Positions 1 to 8,919 of a stretch of 64,000 bases of DNA are shown in pieces. Origin of the DNA: Marivivens sp. GTDB taxonomy: Bacteria; Pseudomonadota; Alphaproteobacteria; Rhodobacterales; Rhodobacteraceae. Numbering within the stretch: position 1 is the first letter of the stretch; each line of letters starts with the position of its first letter. The translations under genes were made by a program, and so were the position numbers. The stretch spans positions 1-64,000 of the forward strand of contig JAHEBU010000003.1 of assembly GCA_024642115.1 (NCBI GenBank), given 5' to 3'. Below the pieces are notes generated by a model. The model saw nothing but the letters and a program-made list of their open reading frames with translations. It made no database searches and was not told the DNA's origin.

Positions 1-22
1 GATCCCGATCGTCTCCACCATT

Positions 23-262
23 TCAGCCTATCAGGGTTTTTGCCTTTTCGGCAGGTCGCAGAGGGACCGGAAACTCTTTGTGCTTCTTGCGATGGAACCA
101 TTGGCTGAGCAGGAACAAAGCCAAAGGAACTCCGAGGCCGATCCCGAAATAGATCCCGGTGGCCAACAAAAGACTAGCGTCGAACAGGACGTAAGACACG
201 ATTGCGCCACAAAGCCCGAAAAAGGCGCTTATGATAAGGACGACCATGCTCTGCTCCCGCAA
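23..262 (-). CDS. small two-helix membrane protein
   Basis: This 79-residue protein has two hydrophobic segments (about residues 7-26 and 30-52) followed by a basic, Lys/Arg-rich tail. That layout predicts a small inner-membrane hairpin with a cytoplasmic C-terminus. I do not recognise the family and assign no function. A purine-rich GGGAGC stretch precedes the ATG at a usable Shine-Dalgarno distance. It is read in the same direction as ettA and lies about 160 bases downstream of it. The intervening region holds a 16-bp inverted repeat (311-326), so it may have its own promoter. The strong hydrophobic pattern and the RBS make it more likely real than chance. Confidence 0.6.
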   Translation of the reverse strand: MREQSMVVLIISAFFGLCGAIVSYVLFDASLLLATGIYFGIGLGVPLALFLLSQWFHRKKHKEFPVPLRPAEKAKTLIG

Positions 263-310
263 AACTACCCGCCACTGTTAACCTTTATGAAGGCAAAAGT
301 AAGCCTTTTC

Positions 311-326
311 ATCTTGGACCCAAGAT
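311..326. promoter_or_regulatory. 16-bp inverted repeat, possible operator
   Basis: ATCTTGG-AC-CCAAGAT has perfect 7-base arms and a 2-base spacer. It sits about 50 bases upstream of the small membrane-protein gene and is flanked by A/T runs. The spacer is too short for a good RNA hairpin, so a protein-binding site is the better guess. No regulator is identified. Confidence 0.3.
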
Positions 327-419
327 TTTTAAGTCAGGTTAACGACACGGCAGGTTTGAAGGTCCGCCCAACCCAAAGGGATCGGTGACGCCGCTGCCGG
401 TGAAGTCCAGACCTGTGGC

Positions 420-2075
420 TTACCGCACAAACTTCTTGAACTTGACCCGTTTGGGCTCCAGCGCGTCGGCACCCAGCCGCCGCTTCTTGTCTTCTTCGTA
501 GTCCTCGAAGTTGCCTTGGAACCATTCGACGTGCGCATCGCCCTCGAAGGCGAGGATGTGTGTGCATATCCGGTCGAGGAAGAAGCGGTCGTGCGAAATG
601 ACAACCGCGCAGCCCGCGAAATCGACCAGCGCATCCTCGAGCGCACGCAGCGTTTCGACGTCGAGGTCGTTTGTCGGCTCGTCGAGTAAAAGGACGTTTC
701 CGCCGGATTTCAACAGCTTGGCCATGTGGACCCGGTTGCGTTCACCGCCCGACAGCAGGCCCACCTTTTTCTGCTGGTCGCCCCCTTTGAAGTTGAAGGC
801 CGAGCAGTAGGCGCGGGAGTTCATCGTGGCATCACCCAGTTCGATGATCTCGGCCCCGCCGGTAATTTCCTCCCAGACGGTGGCGTCAGGGGAGAGCGCG
901 TCACGGGATTGGTCAACGTATGCCAGTTTCACAGTATCGCCATAGGTCACCTCGCCCTGATCGGGCTTGGTCTGGCCGGTCAGCATGGAAAAAAGCGTGG
1001 ATTTACCTGCGCCGTTCGGACCAATGACGCCGACGATCCCACCGGGGGGCAGGTCGAACGACAGGTCCTCGATCAACAGCTTGTCGCCCATCGCCTTGGT
1101 CAGACCTTCGACGTTGATGACCTTTGAGCCGAGGCGCGGACCGTGCGGAATGATGATCTGGGCGCGGCCCATCTTTTCCCGCTCGGACTGGTTGGCCATA
1201 TCGTTGTAGGCACTGATCCGGGCCTTGGATTTGGCCTGCCGGGCCTTGGCGCCCTGCCGCATCCATTCAAGTTCGCGTTCCAGCGTCTTTTGCCGCGACT
1301 TGTCGTCCTTGGATTCCCGTTCGAGACGCTTGGCCTTGGCCTCGAGCCAGCTAGAATAGTTGCCTTCGTGCGGAATACCCGAACCCCGATCAAGTTCGAG
1401 GATCCAGCCGGTGATCGCATCAAGGAAATACCGGTCGTGAGTCACGATCAGAATCGTTCCCTTGTATTCTACAAGGTGATTTTGCAGCCAAGCGATGGTT
1501 TCCGCGTCAAGGTGGTTGGTCGGCTCGTCAAGCAGCAGCATGTCCGGCGCATCAAGCAGTAGTTTGCACAACGCCACCCGCCGCTTTTCCCCGCCTGACA
1601 GCGTGGTCACGTCGGCATCGTCGGGCGGGCAGCGCAGCGCCTCCATGCTTACGTCGATTTGTGCGTCGAGATCCCACAGGTTCTGTGCGTCGATCTCGTC
1701 CTGAAGCTTGGCCATTTCGTCGGCGGTTTCGTCCGAATAGTTCATGGCCAGGTCATTATAGCGGTCCAAGATCGCCTTTTTCGCAGCCACGCCGAGCATC
1801 ACGTTTTCCCGGACGGTCAGCGTCGGATCGAGTTCGGGTTCCTGAGGCAGGTAGCCGACGCGCGCGCCTTCGGCGGCCCAAGCTTCACCCTGAAAATCCT
1901 TGTCCTGTCCGGCCATGATCCGCATGAGCGAGGATTTTCCCGACCCGTTGACCCCGACGACGCCGATCTTGACCCCCGGCAGAAAGTTCAGGCGGATGTT
2001 TTCAAAGACCTTTTTACCGCCCGGATAGGCTTTGGACACGCCATCCATGAAATAGACGTACTGATAGCTGGCCAT
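420..2075 (-). CDS. ettA: energy-dependent translational throttle protein EttA (ABC-F ATPase)
   Basis: At 551 residues this matches the usual EttA length. It has two ABC ATPase domains and no membrane segments. The first Walker A is GVNGSGKSS at residues 41-49, followed by an LSGGEKRR signature and LLLDEPTNHLD. The second half has GPNGAGKST, LSGGERNR and LLLDEPTNDLD. The charged linker between the domains, rich in Lys/Arg/Glu, corresponds to the ABC-F P-site tRNA interaction motif. Known EttA binds the ribosomal E site and gates entry into elongation according to the ATP/ADP ratio. It follows the GGDEF-EAL gene on the same strand after 30 bases, which may reflect co-transcription rather than shared function. 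Identification is firm. Confidence 0.96.
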   Translation of the reverse strand: MASYQYVYFMDGVSKAYPGGKKVFENIRLNFLPGVKIGVVGVNGSGKSSLMRIMAGQDKDFQGEAWAAEGARVGYLPQEPELDPTLTVRENVMLGVAAKKAILDRYNDLAMNYSDETADEMAKLQDEIDAQNLWDLDAQIDVSMEALRCPPDDADVTTLSGGEKRRVALCKLLLDAPDMLLLDEPTNHLDAETIAWLQNHLVEYKGTILIVTHDRYFLDAITGWILELDRGSGIPHEGNYSSWLEAKAKRLERESKDDKSRQKTLERELEWMRQGAKARQAKSKARISAYNDMANQSEREKMGRAQIIIPHGPRLGSKVINVEGLTKAMGDKLLIEDLSFDLPPGGIVGVIGPNGAGKSTLFSMLTGQTKPDQGEVTYGDTVKLAYVDQSRDALSPDATVWEEITGGAEIIELGDATMNSRAYCSAFNFKGGDQQKKVGLLSGGERNRVHMAKLLKSGGNVLLLDEPTNDLDVETLRALEDALVDFAGCAVVISHDRFFLDRICTHILAFEGDAHVEWFQGNFEDYEEDKKRRLGADALEPKRVKFKKFVR

Positions 2076-2105
2076 TGGGGACTCCGTTCCGCGAAAATGT
2101 TGCCC

Positions 2106-4004
2106 CTAGATAGCGGCGCGGCGGAGGGGGAGCAATCGCGGATCGTGGGTTTGCAGGGGCCTGTCCTGACGGGAGGCCAGCCAGGCCAACAGCGCCCCGG
2201 GGGCAAGCGGCGCACAAAGGTCCAACCCTTGCAAGATCGGGCAGCCCAGTCCGATCAGGTGGCGCGTCTGTTCCGGGTTTTCGATCCCTTCGGCCACGAC
2301 ACCGACGCCAAGATCCGCACAAAGTTCGATGACAGTCGCTACGATTTTCGAACTGGTCGGATCATGCGGCAGGTTCCGGATCAGGGCGCGGTCGATCTTG
2401 ACCCCGGAAATGTCCAGTTGCGCAAGATGCGCGAGACCGGCATGCCCCACCCCGAAATCGTCAAGCTTGGTTTGATATCCGGCCCGCGCCAGATCCGTGA
2501 TGATCCGGGCGTGCGGGCTGTTTTGGGCCGCGTCGTCAAAGATCACCGTCTCGAGGACCTCGATTTCAACGTGTTCCGGGACGATGCCCCGGGCCAGCAC
2601 CCCGTAGGTGAGCCGGGCCACGAAATCTGGATGCGACAGCAGGGCACTGGAGGCATTGAGCGCGACATGCACATCGCTTTGCCCAGATCGGTTCAAGTGT
2701 GCCTTGAGATCCAGCGCCGCCTCCATCGCGGCAAAGTCGACCTTGGCCATGATGCCGAGTTCCAGTGCCAATGGCAGAAAGTCTGCGGGTTTGAGCGCCC
2801 CAAGGCGAGGGTGGTCCCAGCGGACCAGTGTTTCCAAACAGCGCACATGCCCGGATGAGAGGTCGATCATCGGCTGAAACTGGAAGGACAGGCTGCCATC
2901 ATCGACGGCGCGCAGCAGTTCGGCGCTGAGCCGGGCGCGGTCGCTGTGGCGCTGGTGTAGTTGTTCGTCATAGGTGGCCACATGGCCCCGCCCGCTGCGC
3001 TTGACCTCGTAGAGGGCGAAGTCGGCGCGTTGAAGAATATCCTCGGGGGTGACTGTGGATGTGTCCGAGATGGCGGCCCCGATGCTGGCCCGACACGGCA
3101 GCATCCGTTCCCCCCAGTGGGCCGGCGCGGCAAGGGCGCGCGCCAGACTGTCAGCGATTCCGCGCAGGTCTAAAAGCGAGGGGATATCCGGGCACAGGAC
3201 AACGAATTCGTCCCCGCCGATCCGTGCCACCAGATCATCCCGGCGCACAGACGTTCGCAGGATCTGCGCCACGTGGACCAGAACGGCATCCCCGGCCGAG
3301 TGGCCGTGCGTGTCGTTGATATCCTTGAACTTGTCGAGGTCCAGGTGCAGCATCCCCACCACGGTCCCTTTGGCGCGGGCGTCTGCGAGTGCTGTTTTGG
3401 CCTGCGCCATAAGTGTGGAGCGGTTGGCGATTCCGGTCAGCCCGTCGCACGAGGCAATCGTTGCCAGGTCGGCGGTCGACCGTTCAAGTTGGCGTTCACG
3501 CTCGACCTGATCCGTGGCATCCCGGCAGACCAGGATCGCATGTCGTTCGCCATTGGGCGCGTCCCGAAAGGAAACCGCGATCTCGTTCCAGAACAGTGTG
3601 CCATCTGCCCGGCAGTTGCGCCGCAAATGCGGGCGGCTGTATTGGGGATCGTCCGGATCATAATGAAATGCCGCAATCGAAGAAGCGTCCGTTCGAAGAT
3701 CGGGGGGAATCACGAATTCGAGCGGATTGCGGCCGGTCACATAGTCGAGCGTGCGGCCGGTCATCCGACAGAATGCGGGGTTGGCCCAAAGGATCTTGCC
3801 GTCCATCGACTGCACCACGAGTCCATCATAGGCGCTGTCGGCGACCAATCGCGCGTAATACCCGCGTTCTCGGGCTGCACCCAATTGCTGCATAAGGCAG
3901 TTGATTTCAGCCCGCGACCGTCTGCGCTCATGAAGCAGGCACACGACCGAGACACCAACAAAGAGGCAGGCAACTAACAGGAGGGCTGGAACAAACTGCA
4001 TCAT
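2106..4004 (-). CDS. membrane-anchored PAS-GGDEF-EAL cyclic-di-GMP protein
   Basis: I start at the ATG at 4004, giving 632 residues beginning with a hydrophobic anchor. A TTG further upstream (4082) would only add a polar extension before that anchor. Order of domains: one N-terminal membrane helix, a short coiled region, a PAS domain, a diguanylate cyclase domain with an intact GGDEF motif, and a phosphodiesterase domain. The phosphodiesterase signature reads ETLVRW where EALLRW is usual, but the metal-binding Glu is kept. DDFG and VAEGIEN motifs are also present, so activity is plausible. The protein probably makes and/or degrades c-di-GMP in response to a PAS-sensed signal at the membrane. 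The net direction cannot be read from sequence. Confidence 0.9.
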   Translation of the reverse strand: MMQFVPALLLVACLFVGVSVVCLLHERRRSRAEINCLMQQLGAARERGYYARLVADSAYDGLVVQSMDGKILWANPAFCRMTGRTLDYVTGRNPLEFVIPPDLRTDASSIAAFHYDPDDPQYSRPHLRRNCRADGTLFWNEIAVSFRDAPNGERHAILVCRDATDQVERERQLERSTADLATIASCDGLTGIANRSTLMAQAKTALADARAKGTVVGMLHLDLDKFKDINDTHGHSAGDAVLVHVAQILRTSVRRDDLVARIGGDEFVVLCPDIPSLLDLRGIADSLARALAAPAHWGERMLPCRASIGAAISDTSTVTPEDILQRADFALYEVKRSGRGHVATYDEQLHQRHSDRARLSAELLRAVDDGSLSFQFQPMIDLSSGHVRCLETLVRWDHPRLGALKPADFLPLALELGIMAKVDFAAMEAALDLKAHLNRSGQSDVHVALNASSALLSHPDFVARLTYGVLARGIVPEHVEIEVLETVIFDDAAQNSPHARIITDLARAGYQTKLDDFGVGHAGLAHLAQLDISGVKIDRALIRNLPHDPTSSKIVATVIELCADLGVGVVAEGIENPEQTRHLIGLGCPILQGLDLCAPLAPGALLAWLASRQDRPLQTHDPRLLPLRRAAI

Positions 4005-4184
4005 GAGCCACCGCAAGGACTTCGCGGCACTGTATCCCGACCCAGGTGGACCGAAGCTTAACCCTCGCCCAATCGGCCCCAAGAAACACCTAAAAGTTGA
4101 GTCCTTTTCTCCAGTCTGGGCGAGGCAGGGAACAAAACCGGCGAGGCCGAGTTGAGTGGGCTAACAGGATGGGAGTTCCGGGGC

Positions 4185-5306
4185 GTGTCAGACCTTTTGG
4201 ATGGGACAAATCACGGCTCGAACGACCTTCACACGGTCCAGCTTCGCGCAATCCGCAGGTTGCTGACCGGCATATTCATCATCGTGCTGTTCGCTGCCAC
4301 CTTTTTTGCCCGAGACCTGCTTTTGCCGCTGGTTCTGGCGATCCTGATCGTCATGACACTAAGCCCGATTGTGCGTTCGCTTGAAAAGTTGGGCATTGCG
4401 CCGGCAGTGACTGCCGTTGCTCTGATCGTCGTCATTTCAGCCATTCTGGCCGTGGCCTCCTATCTGTTGAGTGGCCCGATGGCGCAGATGATCCATGACG
4501 CCCCTGCGATCAGCGCAGAAATCAGGTGGAAACTGCGCGATATTCTGGACCAGATCGCCGTTCTGCGCGACATGGCCTCGAGGATGGGCACTTTCGGCAC
4601 CGACAGCGCAAGTCCGGCGGCGCAGGTGGTCGTGGCGGACAGCGGACTTTTGCAAGGTATGCTGACAAGCGTTGCGCAGGCGGGGTCATCGCTCATCGCA
4701 GCCTTGATCCTGTCGGTATTTGTTCTCTCGTCCGGCGACTTTTTCCTGCGGCGCCTGATCGAGGCGGTTCCTCGCCTGACGGACAAGAAGCGTGCGTTAA
4801 CCATTGTGCGGGACATCGAACGGCAGATTTCACGCTATCTTGCGTCGATCACGCTGATCAACGCGATCCTCGGCCTGTCGATCGGCGTTGGCCTGTGGCT
4901 GATAGGGATGCCGTATGCCTATCTGTGGGGGATCGGCGCATTCCTGTTGAATTTCATCCCCTTTCTGGGCGCGGTAGTTGGCACCACGTTGGTCGCGGCA
5001 ATTGCCATTGTCACGTTCGACAGCGTGGGTCACGCCCTGTTGGCGCCGCTGATCTATTTTTTCTGCACTTCCATCGAAGGGCAGTTCATCACGCCGACAC
5101 TGGTCGGGCGACGTTTGGAGCTGAATACCTCTGCCGTGTTCATCACGGTTGTCCTTTGGGTATGGCTATGGGGTGTTCCAGGGGCGCTTCTGGCGGTTCC
5201 GATCCTCGTTCTGGTCAAGGTGATCTGCGACAATGTGGACGGGATGCGGTCGTTCGGTCTGTTTATCGGCACCGAGCCTGTGAGGACGGTTGCTGAACCC
5301 GGTTGA
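4185..5306 (+). CDS. AI-2E family transporter (TqsA/YdiK-like permease)
   Basis: The protein is about 373 residues with seven to eight hydrophobic segments in the AI-2E permease arrangement. Near the N-terminus are two adjacent helices, then a large non-membrane loop, then the C-terminal cluster with motifs such as LIYFFCTSIEGQFITP and LVGRRLELN, typical of the family. Members are variously described as autoinducer-2 exporters or Na+/H+ antiporters, so the substrate is not assigned. The GTG at 4185 follows a GGAG at 9-base spacing. A TTG at 4152 also has a GAGG and would add 11 residues. The gene is divergent from the GGDEF-EAL gene. A TTGACC-C-GGTCAA repeat follows its stop codon. Confidence 0.85.
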   Translation: MSDLLDGTNHGSNDLHTVQLRAIRRLLTGIFIIVLFAATFFARDLLLPLVLAILIVMTLSPIVRSLEKLGIAPAVTAVALIVVISAILAVASYLLSGPMAQMIHDAPAISAEIRWKLRDILDQIAVLRDMASRMGTFGTDSASPAAQVVVADSGLLQGMLTSVAQAGSSLIAALILSVFVLSSGDFFLRRLIEAVPRLTDKKRALTIVRDIERQISRYLASITLINAILGLSIGVGLWLIGMPYAYLWGIGAFLLNFIPFLGAVVGTTLVAAIAIVTFDSVGHALLAPLIYFFCTSIEGQFITPTLVGRRLELNTSAVFITVVLWVWLWGVPGALLAVPILVLVKVICDNVDGMRSFGLFIGTEPVRTVAEPG

Positions 5307-5307
5307 C

Positions 5308-5320
5308 TTGACCCGGTCAA
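5308..5320. promoter_or_regulatory. TTGACC-C-GGTCAA inverted repeat
   Basis: Perfect 6-base arms around one base, starting 2 bases after the AI-2E permease stop and about 48 bases before the aldo/keto reductase start. The position suits an operator for the downstream gene. The regulator is unknown. Confidence 0.3.
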
Positions 5321-5367
5321 AATGGCTCCTCTGCGCGTAATCGTTTTAGACGCCTTGGGAGGGCACC

Positions 5368-6402
5368 ATGACCTATCACGCCGCCGACGACCGCTATGAA
5401 AAGATGATCTATCGTCGGTGCGGAGCGTCCGGGGTCAAACTGCCTGCGGTGTCGCTGGGACTGTGGCACAACTTCGGACATGATTTTCCGCACCAGACCA
5501 AGCGCGACATCTGCCTGACAGCGTTTGATCACGGGATCACCCATTTCGATCTGGCAAACAACTATGGCCCGCCGCCAGGGTCAGCCGAATACGCCTTTGG
5601 CGCAATCATGGCCGAGGATCTGCGTCCCTACCGCGACGAACTCATCATCTCGTCCAAGGCTGGATATGGCATGTGGGATGGTCCCTATGGCGAGTGGGGC
5701 AGCCGCAAGTATCTGGTCGCATCCTGCGATCAAAGCCTCAAGCGGATGGGCCTGGAGTATGTTGATATCTTCTATTCCCACCGCTTTGATCCCGACACAC
5801 CGTTGGAGGAGACGATGGGCGCACTGGACTATATCGTGCGGTCGGGTCGCGCGCTGTATGCGGGGATTTCCAGTTACAATTCCGAGCGGACGCGCGAGGC
5901 TGTTGCGATCCTGAAGGATCTGGGCACACCCTGTCTGATCCATCAGCCGTCCTACAACATGCTTAACCGCTGGGTCGAAAAGGATGGCCTGAAGGACACG
6001 CTGAAGGAATTGGGTGTGGGGTCAATTGCCTTTACGCCCCTAGCTCAAGGGATGCTGACCAAGAAATATCTGGGCGGAATTCCTCAGGACAGCCGTGCGG
6101 CGCAGGGCAAATCGTTGGGCAAGGACATGTTGTCCGATAATGCCATCGCCAATATCCGCAAACTTAACGAGATTGCCGAAGGGCGTGGGCAGACACTGGC
6201 TCAGATGGCGATTGCCTGGGTGCTGCGCGGAGGCGGGATTACCAGCGCCCTGATCGGTGCCTCCAAACCGGGCCAGGTCATCGACTGCGCGGGCGCTGTC
6301 CGCAATCTGGACTTTACCGCCGACGAATTGGCCCTGATCGACCAGTATGCCGACGAGGAGCAGATCAATCTGTGGGCCAGGTCGGCCGAGATCGACGAAT
6401 GA
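5368..6402 (+). CDS. mgrA: aldo/keto reductase, L-glyceraldehyde-3-phosphate reductase type
   Basis: At 344 residues with an uninterrupted (beta/alpha)8 reductase pattern, it resembles the YghZ/MgrA group. The catalytic tetrad is visible: Asp and Tyr in DLANNYG, Lys in SSKAGYG, and His in YSHRFDPDTPLEE. The insertion PPPGSAE after the Tyr and the GYGMWDGPYGEWGSRKYL stretch are typical of this clade. Family members reduce L-glyceraldehyde 3-phosphate and other aldehydes, including methylglyoxal, with NADPH in the cytoplasm. The ATG at 5368 has GGGAGGG at a suitable distance. It is followed by hairpin-rich DNA and then the GH43 gene, so it may be a separate unit. Confidence 0.85.
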   Translation: MTYHAADDRYEKMIYRRCGASGVKLPAVSLGLWHNFGHDFPHQTKRDICLTAFDHGITHFDLANNYGPPPGSAEYAFGAIMAEDLRPYRDELIISSKAGYGMWDGPYGEWGSRKYLVASCDQSLKRMGLEYVDIFYSHRFDPDTPLEETMGALDYIVRSGRALYAGISSYNSERTREAVAILKDLGTPCLIHQPSYNMLNRWVEKDGLKDTLKELGVGSIAFTPLAQGMLTKKYLGGIPQDSRAAQGKSLGKDMLSDNAIANIRKLNEIAEGRGQTLAQMAIAWVLRGGGITSALIGASKPGQVIDCAGAVRNLDFTADELALIDQYADEEQINLWARSAEIDE

Positions 6403-6403
6403 G

Positions 6404-6478
6404 CCGGCGGTCAGCGGGGCCGTTCCGCCCGTCGCTGCGGCTGACGCCGCGCCTCCGGCGGGAGTTGTTTTGGCAAGG
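6404..6478 (+). terminator. hairpin-rich region after mgrA, possible terminator
   Basis: GGC-g-GTCAGC (6406-6415) pairs with GCTGAC-GCC (6440-6448) with one bulged base. A small CTCC/GGAG hairpin is followed by TTGTTTT near 6474. The T-run is imperfect, so termination is likely but not certain. Confidence 0.35.
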
Positions 6479-6499
6479 TGAACCCGGAAAGGTCTGCAC

Positions 6500-8095
6500 A
6501 TGATCCGCAATCCCGTTTTGCCGGGGTTCAACCCCGATCCGTCTTTCCTGCGTGTGGGCGAGGATTACTACATCGCCACCTCCACCTTTGAGTGGTATCC
6601 TGGCGTGTGCATCTACCATAGCCGCGATCTGGTGAACTGGGCGCTGGTTGCCCGCCCGCTGAACCGCGCCGCCCTGCTGGACATGCGTGGCAATCCGGAC
6701 AGTTGCGGCATCTGGGCCCCCTGCCTGAGCCACGATGGCGACAAGTTCTGGCTGGTTTATACTGACGTCAAGCGGCTGGATGGCGCCTTCAAGGACGCCC
6801 CCAACTATATCACCTGCTGCGAAACGATTGACGGCCAGTGGTCTGACCCGTGGTATGTCAACTCAAGCGGCTTTGACCCGTCCCTGTTTCACGATGACGA
6901 TGGCCGCAAGTGGTTCGTCAACATGCAGTGGAACCACCGCGGCCCCGGCACGGGGGGCAATCCGGCCCATGCGTCGTTTGACGGTATCCTGCTGCAGGAA
7001 TGGTCCCCTGACCGTGGCCTGTTTGGTCCGGTCAAGAATATTTACGACGGGACCGAGCGCGGCCTGACCGAAGCGCCGCACCTTTTCAAGCGGGAAGGCT
7101 ATTATTACCTGACAACGGCCGAAGGTGGGACGGGGTACAACCATGCCGTCACCCTCGCCAGGTCTCGGGACATCTGGGGGCCATACGAGACCCACCCAGA
7201 TCTGCATGTGATGTGCGCCGAAAGTTCGACCGGCCCCATTCAGCGCACTGGGCATGGGCAATATGTCGAGACCCACTGGGGAACATATTACCATTCGTTC
7301 CTGATGGGACGCCCTCGGCTTGGACCGGATGGAAAGCCATTCTGCGCGACAGGCCGAGAAACCGGCCTGGAAGAGGTCGTCTGGCGAGACGGGTGGCTTT
7401 ATCTGGCCGCAGGTGGATTGGTCGCGCGGGCCGAGGTCCCCTCGCCCACAGGCGCAGAGGCCCCCGAACGCGGCGCTGTTCATCGCAGGCTGGGCGGCCC
7501 GTTGCCCCCAGAATTTCAGTGGCTGCGCACCCCTGAAACTGCCCGCATCTTTCGCGAGGACGCCGATGCGCTGGTCCTGATCGGGCGGGAAAGCGTGGGG
7601 TCCTGGTTCGAGCAGGCCCTTGTCGCCCGCAGACAGGAGGACCCAGCCTATTCGGCAGAGACCGAAGTGGATTTCTTGTCGACCACGTATCAGCAGGGGG
7701 CTGGCCTCATCACCTATTACAATCGGCACAAGTTCCACGCGGCACTGGTCACCGACGAGCCGGGGATGGGCCGGGCGCTGGTCCTGATGTCCTGTCCCGG
7801 CGACTGGCCCGAACAGCGGCTGAGCTGGCCCGCCAAGCCCGTCGCGCTGGCTGACGGTTCCGTCGAGTTGCGGGTCGAGGTGGACGGCGCGACCCAGCAG
7901 TTCTGGGTCAGACAGGGCGGCGATTGGGAGCGGTTCGGCCCCGCGCTAGACGCTTCGGTCATTTCGGACGAAGGCGGGCGGGGCGAACATGCGTCCTTTA
8001 CCGGCGCGTTCGTCGGGATGGTGGCCTTTGACATCACCGGGCAAGGCAAGGAGGCGCGGTTCACGCGGTTCGACTATATGCCGGGTCCAGCTTGA
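6500..8095 (+). CDS. glycoside hydrolase family 43 beta-xylosidase (XynB-like)
   Basis: The 531-residue protein has an N-terminal five-bladed propeller of GH43 and a C-terminal beta-sandwich domain, as in XynB-type beta-xylosidases. Catalytic acids are visible: the base Asp in NPVLPGFNPDPS near the start, the pKa-modulating Asp in SSGFDPSLFHDDDG, and the acid Glu in LTEAPHLF. There is no signal peptide, so it probably acts in the cytoplasm on imported xylo-oligosaccharides, releasing xylose or arabinose from short chains. Its stop overlaps the next start as TGATG, placing it first in a three-gene operon with a beta-propeller protein and a macrodomain-like protein. No transporter or regulator for xylo-oligosaccharides is in the window. 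Confidence 0.92.
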   Translation: MIRNPVLPGFNPDPSFLRVGEDYYIATSTFEWYPGVCIYHSRDLVNWALVARPLNRAALLDMRGNPDSCGIWAPCLSHDGDKFWLVYTDVKRLDGAFKDAPNYITCCETIDGQWSDPWYVNSSGFDPSLFHDDDGRKWFVNMQWNHRGPGTGGNPAHASFDGILLQEWSPDRGLFGPVKNIYDGTERGLTEAPHLFKREGYYYLTTAEGGTGYNHAVTLARSRDIWGPYETHPDLHVMCAESSTGPIQRTGHGQYVETHWGTYYHSFLMGRPRLGPDGKPFCATGRETGLEEVVWRDGWLYLAAGGLVARAEVPSPTGAEAPERGAVHRRLGGPLPPEFQWLRTPETARIFREDADALVLIGRESVGSWFEQALVARRQEDPAYSAETEVDFLSTTYQQGAGLITYYNRHKFHAALVTDEPGMGRALVLMSCPGDWPEQRLSWPAKPVALADGSVELRVEVDGATQQFWVRQGGDWERFGPALDASVISDEGGRGEHASFTGAFVGMVAFDITGQGKEARFTRFDYMPGPA

Positions 8096-8919
8096 TGCAG
8101 AGCGAGCTTTGCCTGTGCGACCTGGAGGGCAAGGTCGAGGTCCTGCTGACCCATGACGGCCAAATCGAAGCGCCAAACTGGCATCGGGACGGATTTCTGA
8201 TCGTGAACGGCGGAGGGCGCCTTTTTCGCGTACCACTGGACGTCCCTGCCCTGAATCCCATCGACACAGGGTTCGCTGGCCGATGTAACAACGACCACGG
8301 GATTTCGCCGGATGGCCGGACGCTGGTCATCTCGGACAGCACCGAAGATGGCAAATCGTGCATCTATTTGCTGCCTATTGACGGGGGGACACCGCGACGG
8401 GTGACGCCGCAGACCCCGTCGTGGTGGCATGGCTGGTCGCCGGACGGGGCGCAATTGGCCTATGTGGGTGCGCGCAACGGCGGGCCGATCCTGCTCTATA
8501 CCTGCGCCTTGGACGGGGCAGATGAAGCATGCCTTTCTGAAGGGTTCGATCATGTGGACGGGCCCGACTACACGCCCGACGGGGCATGGATCTGGTTCAA
8601 CGGCGAAAGGGACGGTGCAGTCGATCTGTGGCGGGTCAGACCGGACGGGGCCGACCTGCAACGGATGACCGAAGGGACGAGTGTGGACTGGTTTCCGCAT
8701 CCGTCGCCAAATGGCCGGGACGTTCTGTATCTGGCCTACCCCCCGGGAACCAAGGGGCATCCGGGTGGCGTGGATGTGAGTCTGCGGCTGATGCCGTCCG
8801 AGGGCGGACAGGCCCGCGACCTGACCACCCTGCACGGCGGGCAAGGGTCGATCAACGTTCCCTGCTGGGCCCCGGACGGAACCCGGTTTGCCTTTGTGCG
8901 CTATTCCCGCGCCTCATGA
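8095..8919 (+). CDS. TolB-like PD40 beta-propeller protein
   Basis: This 274-residue protein consists of repeated PD40/WD40-like blades with the recurring SPDG(R/A)xL(V/A) pattern, for example SPDGRTLVISD, SPDGAQLAYVGA, TPDGAWIWFNGE and APDGTRFAFV. It lacks a signal peptide, unlike periplasmic TolB, so it is a cytoplasmic relative often labelled biopolymer transporter Tol. I chose the ATG at 8095, whose A is the last base of the GH43 stop. A TTG at 8092 is also possible. Its own stop overlaps the next ATG in an ATGA junction. The operon suggests a role tied to glycan or polyol use, but no activity can be inferred. Confidence 0.8.
   Translation: MQSELCLCDLEGKVEVLLTHDGQIEAPNWHRDGFLIVNGGGRLFRVPLDVPALNPIDTGFAGRCNNDHGISPDGRTLVISDSTEDGKSCIYLLPIDGGTPRRVTPQTPSWWHGWSPDGAQLAYVGARNGGPILLYTCALDGADEACLSEGFDHVDGPDYTPDGAWIWFNGERDGAVDLWRVRPDGADLQRMTEGTSVDWFPHPSPNGRDVLYLAYPPGTKGHPGGVDVSLRLMPSEGGQARDLTTLHGGQGSINVPCWAPDGTRFAFVRYSRAS

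Noticed and set aside
1659-2858. 399-residue plus-strand frame across ettA and the GGDEF-EAL gene
   Set aside because: Opposite to two well-supported genes; no RBS and no domain.
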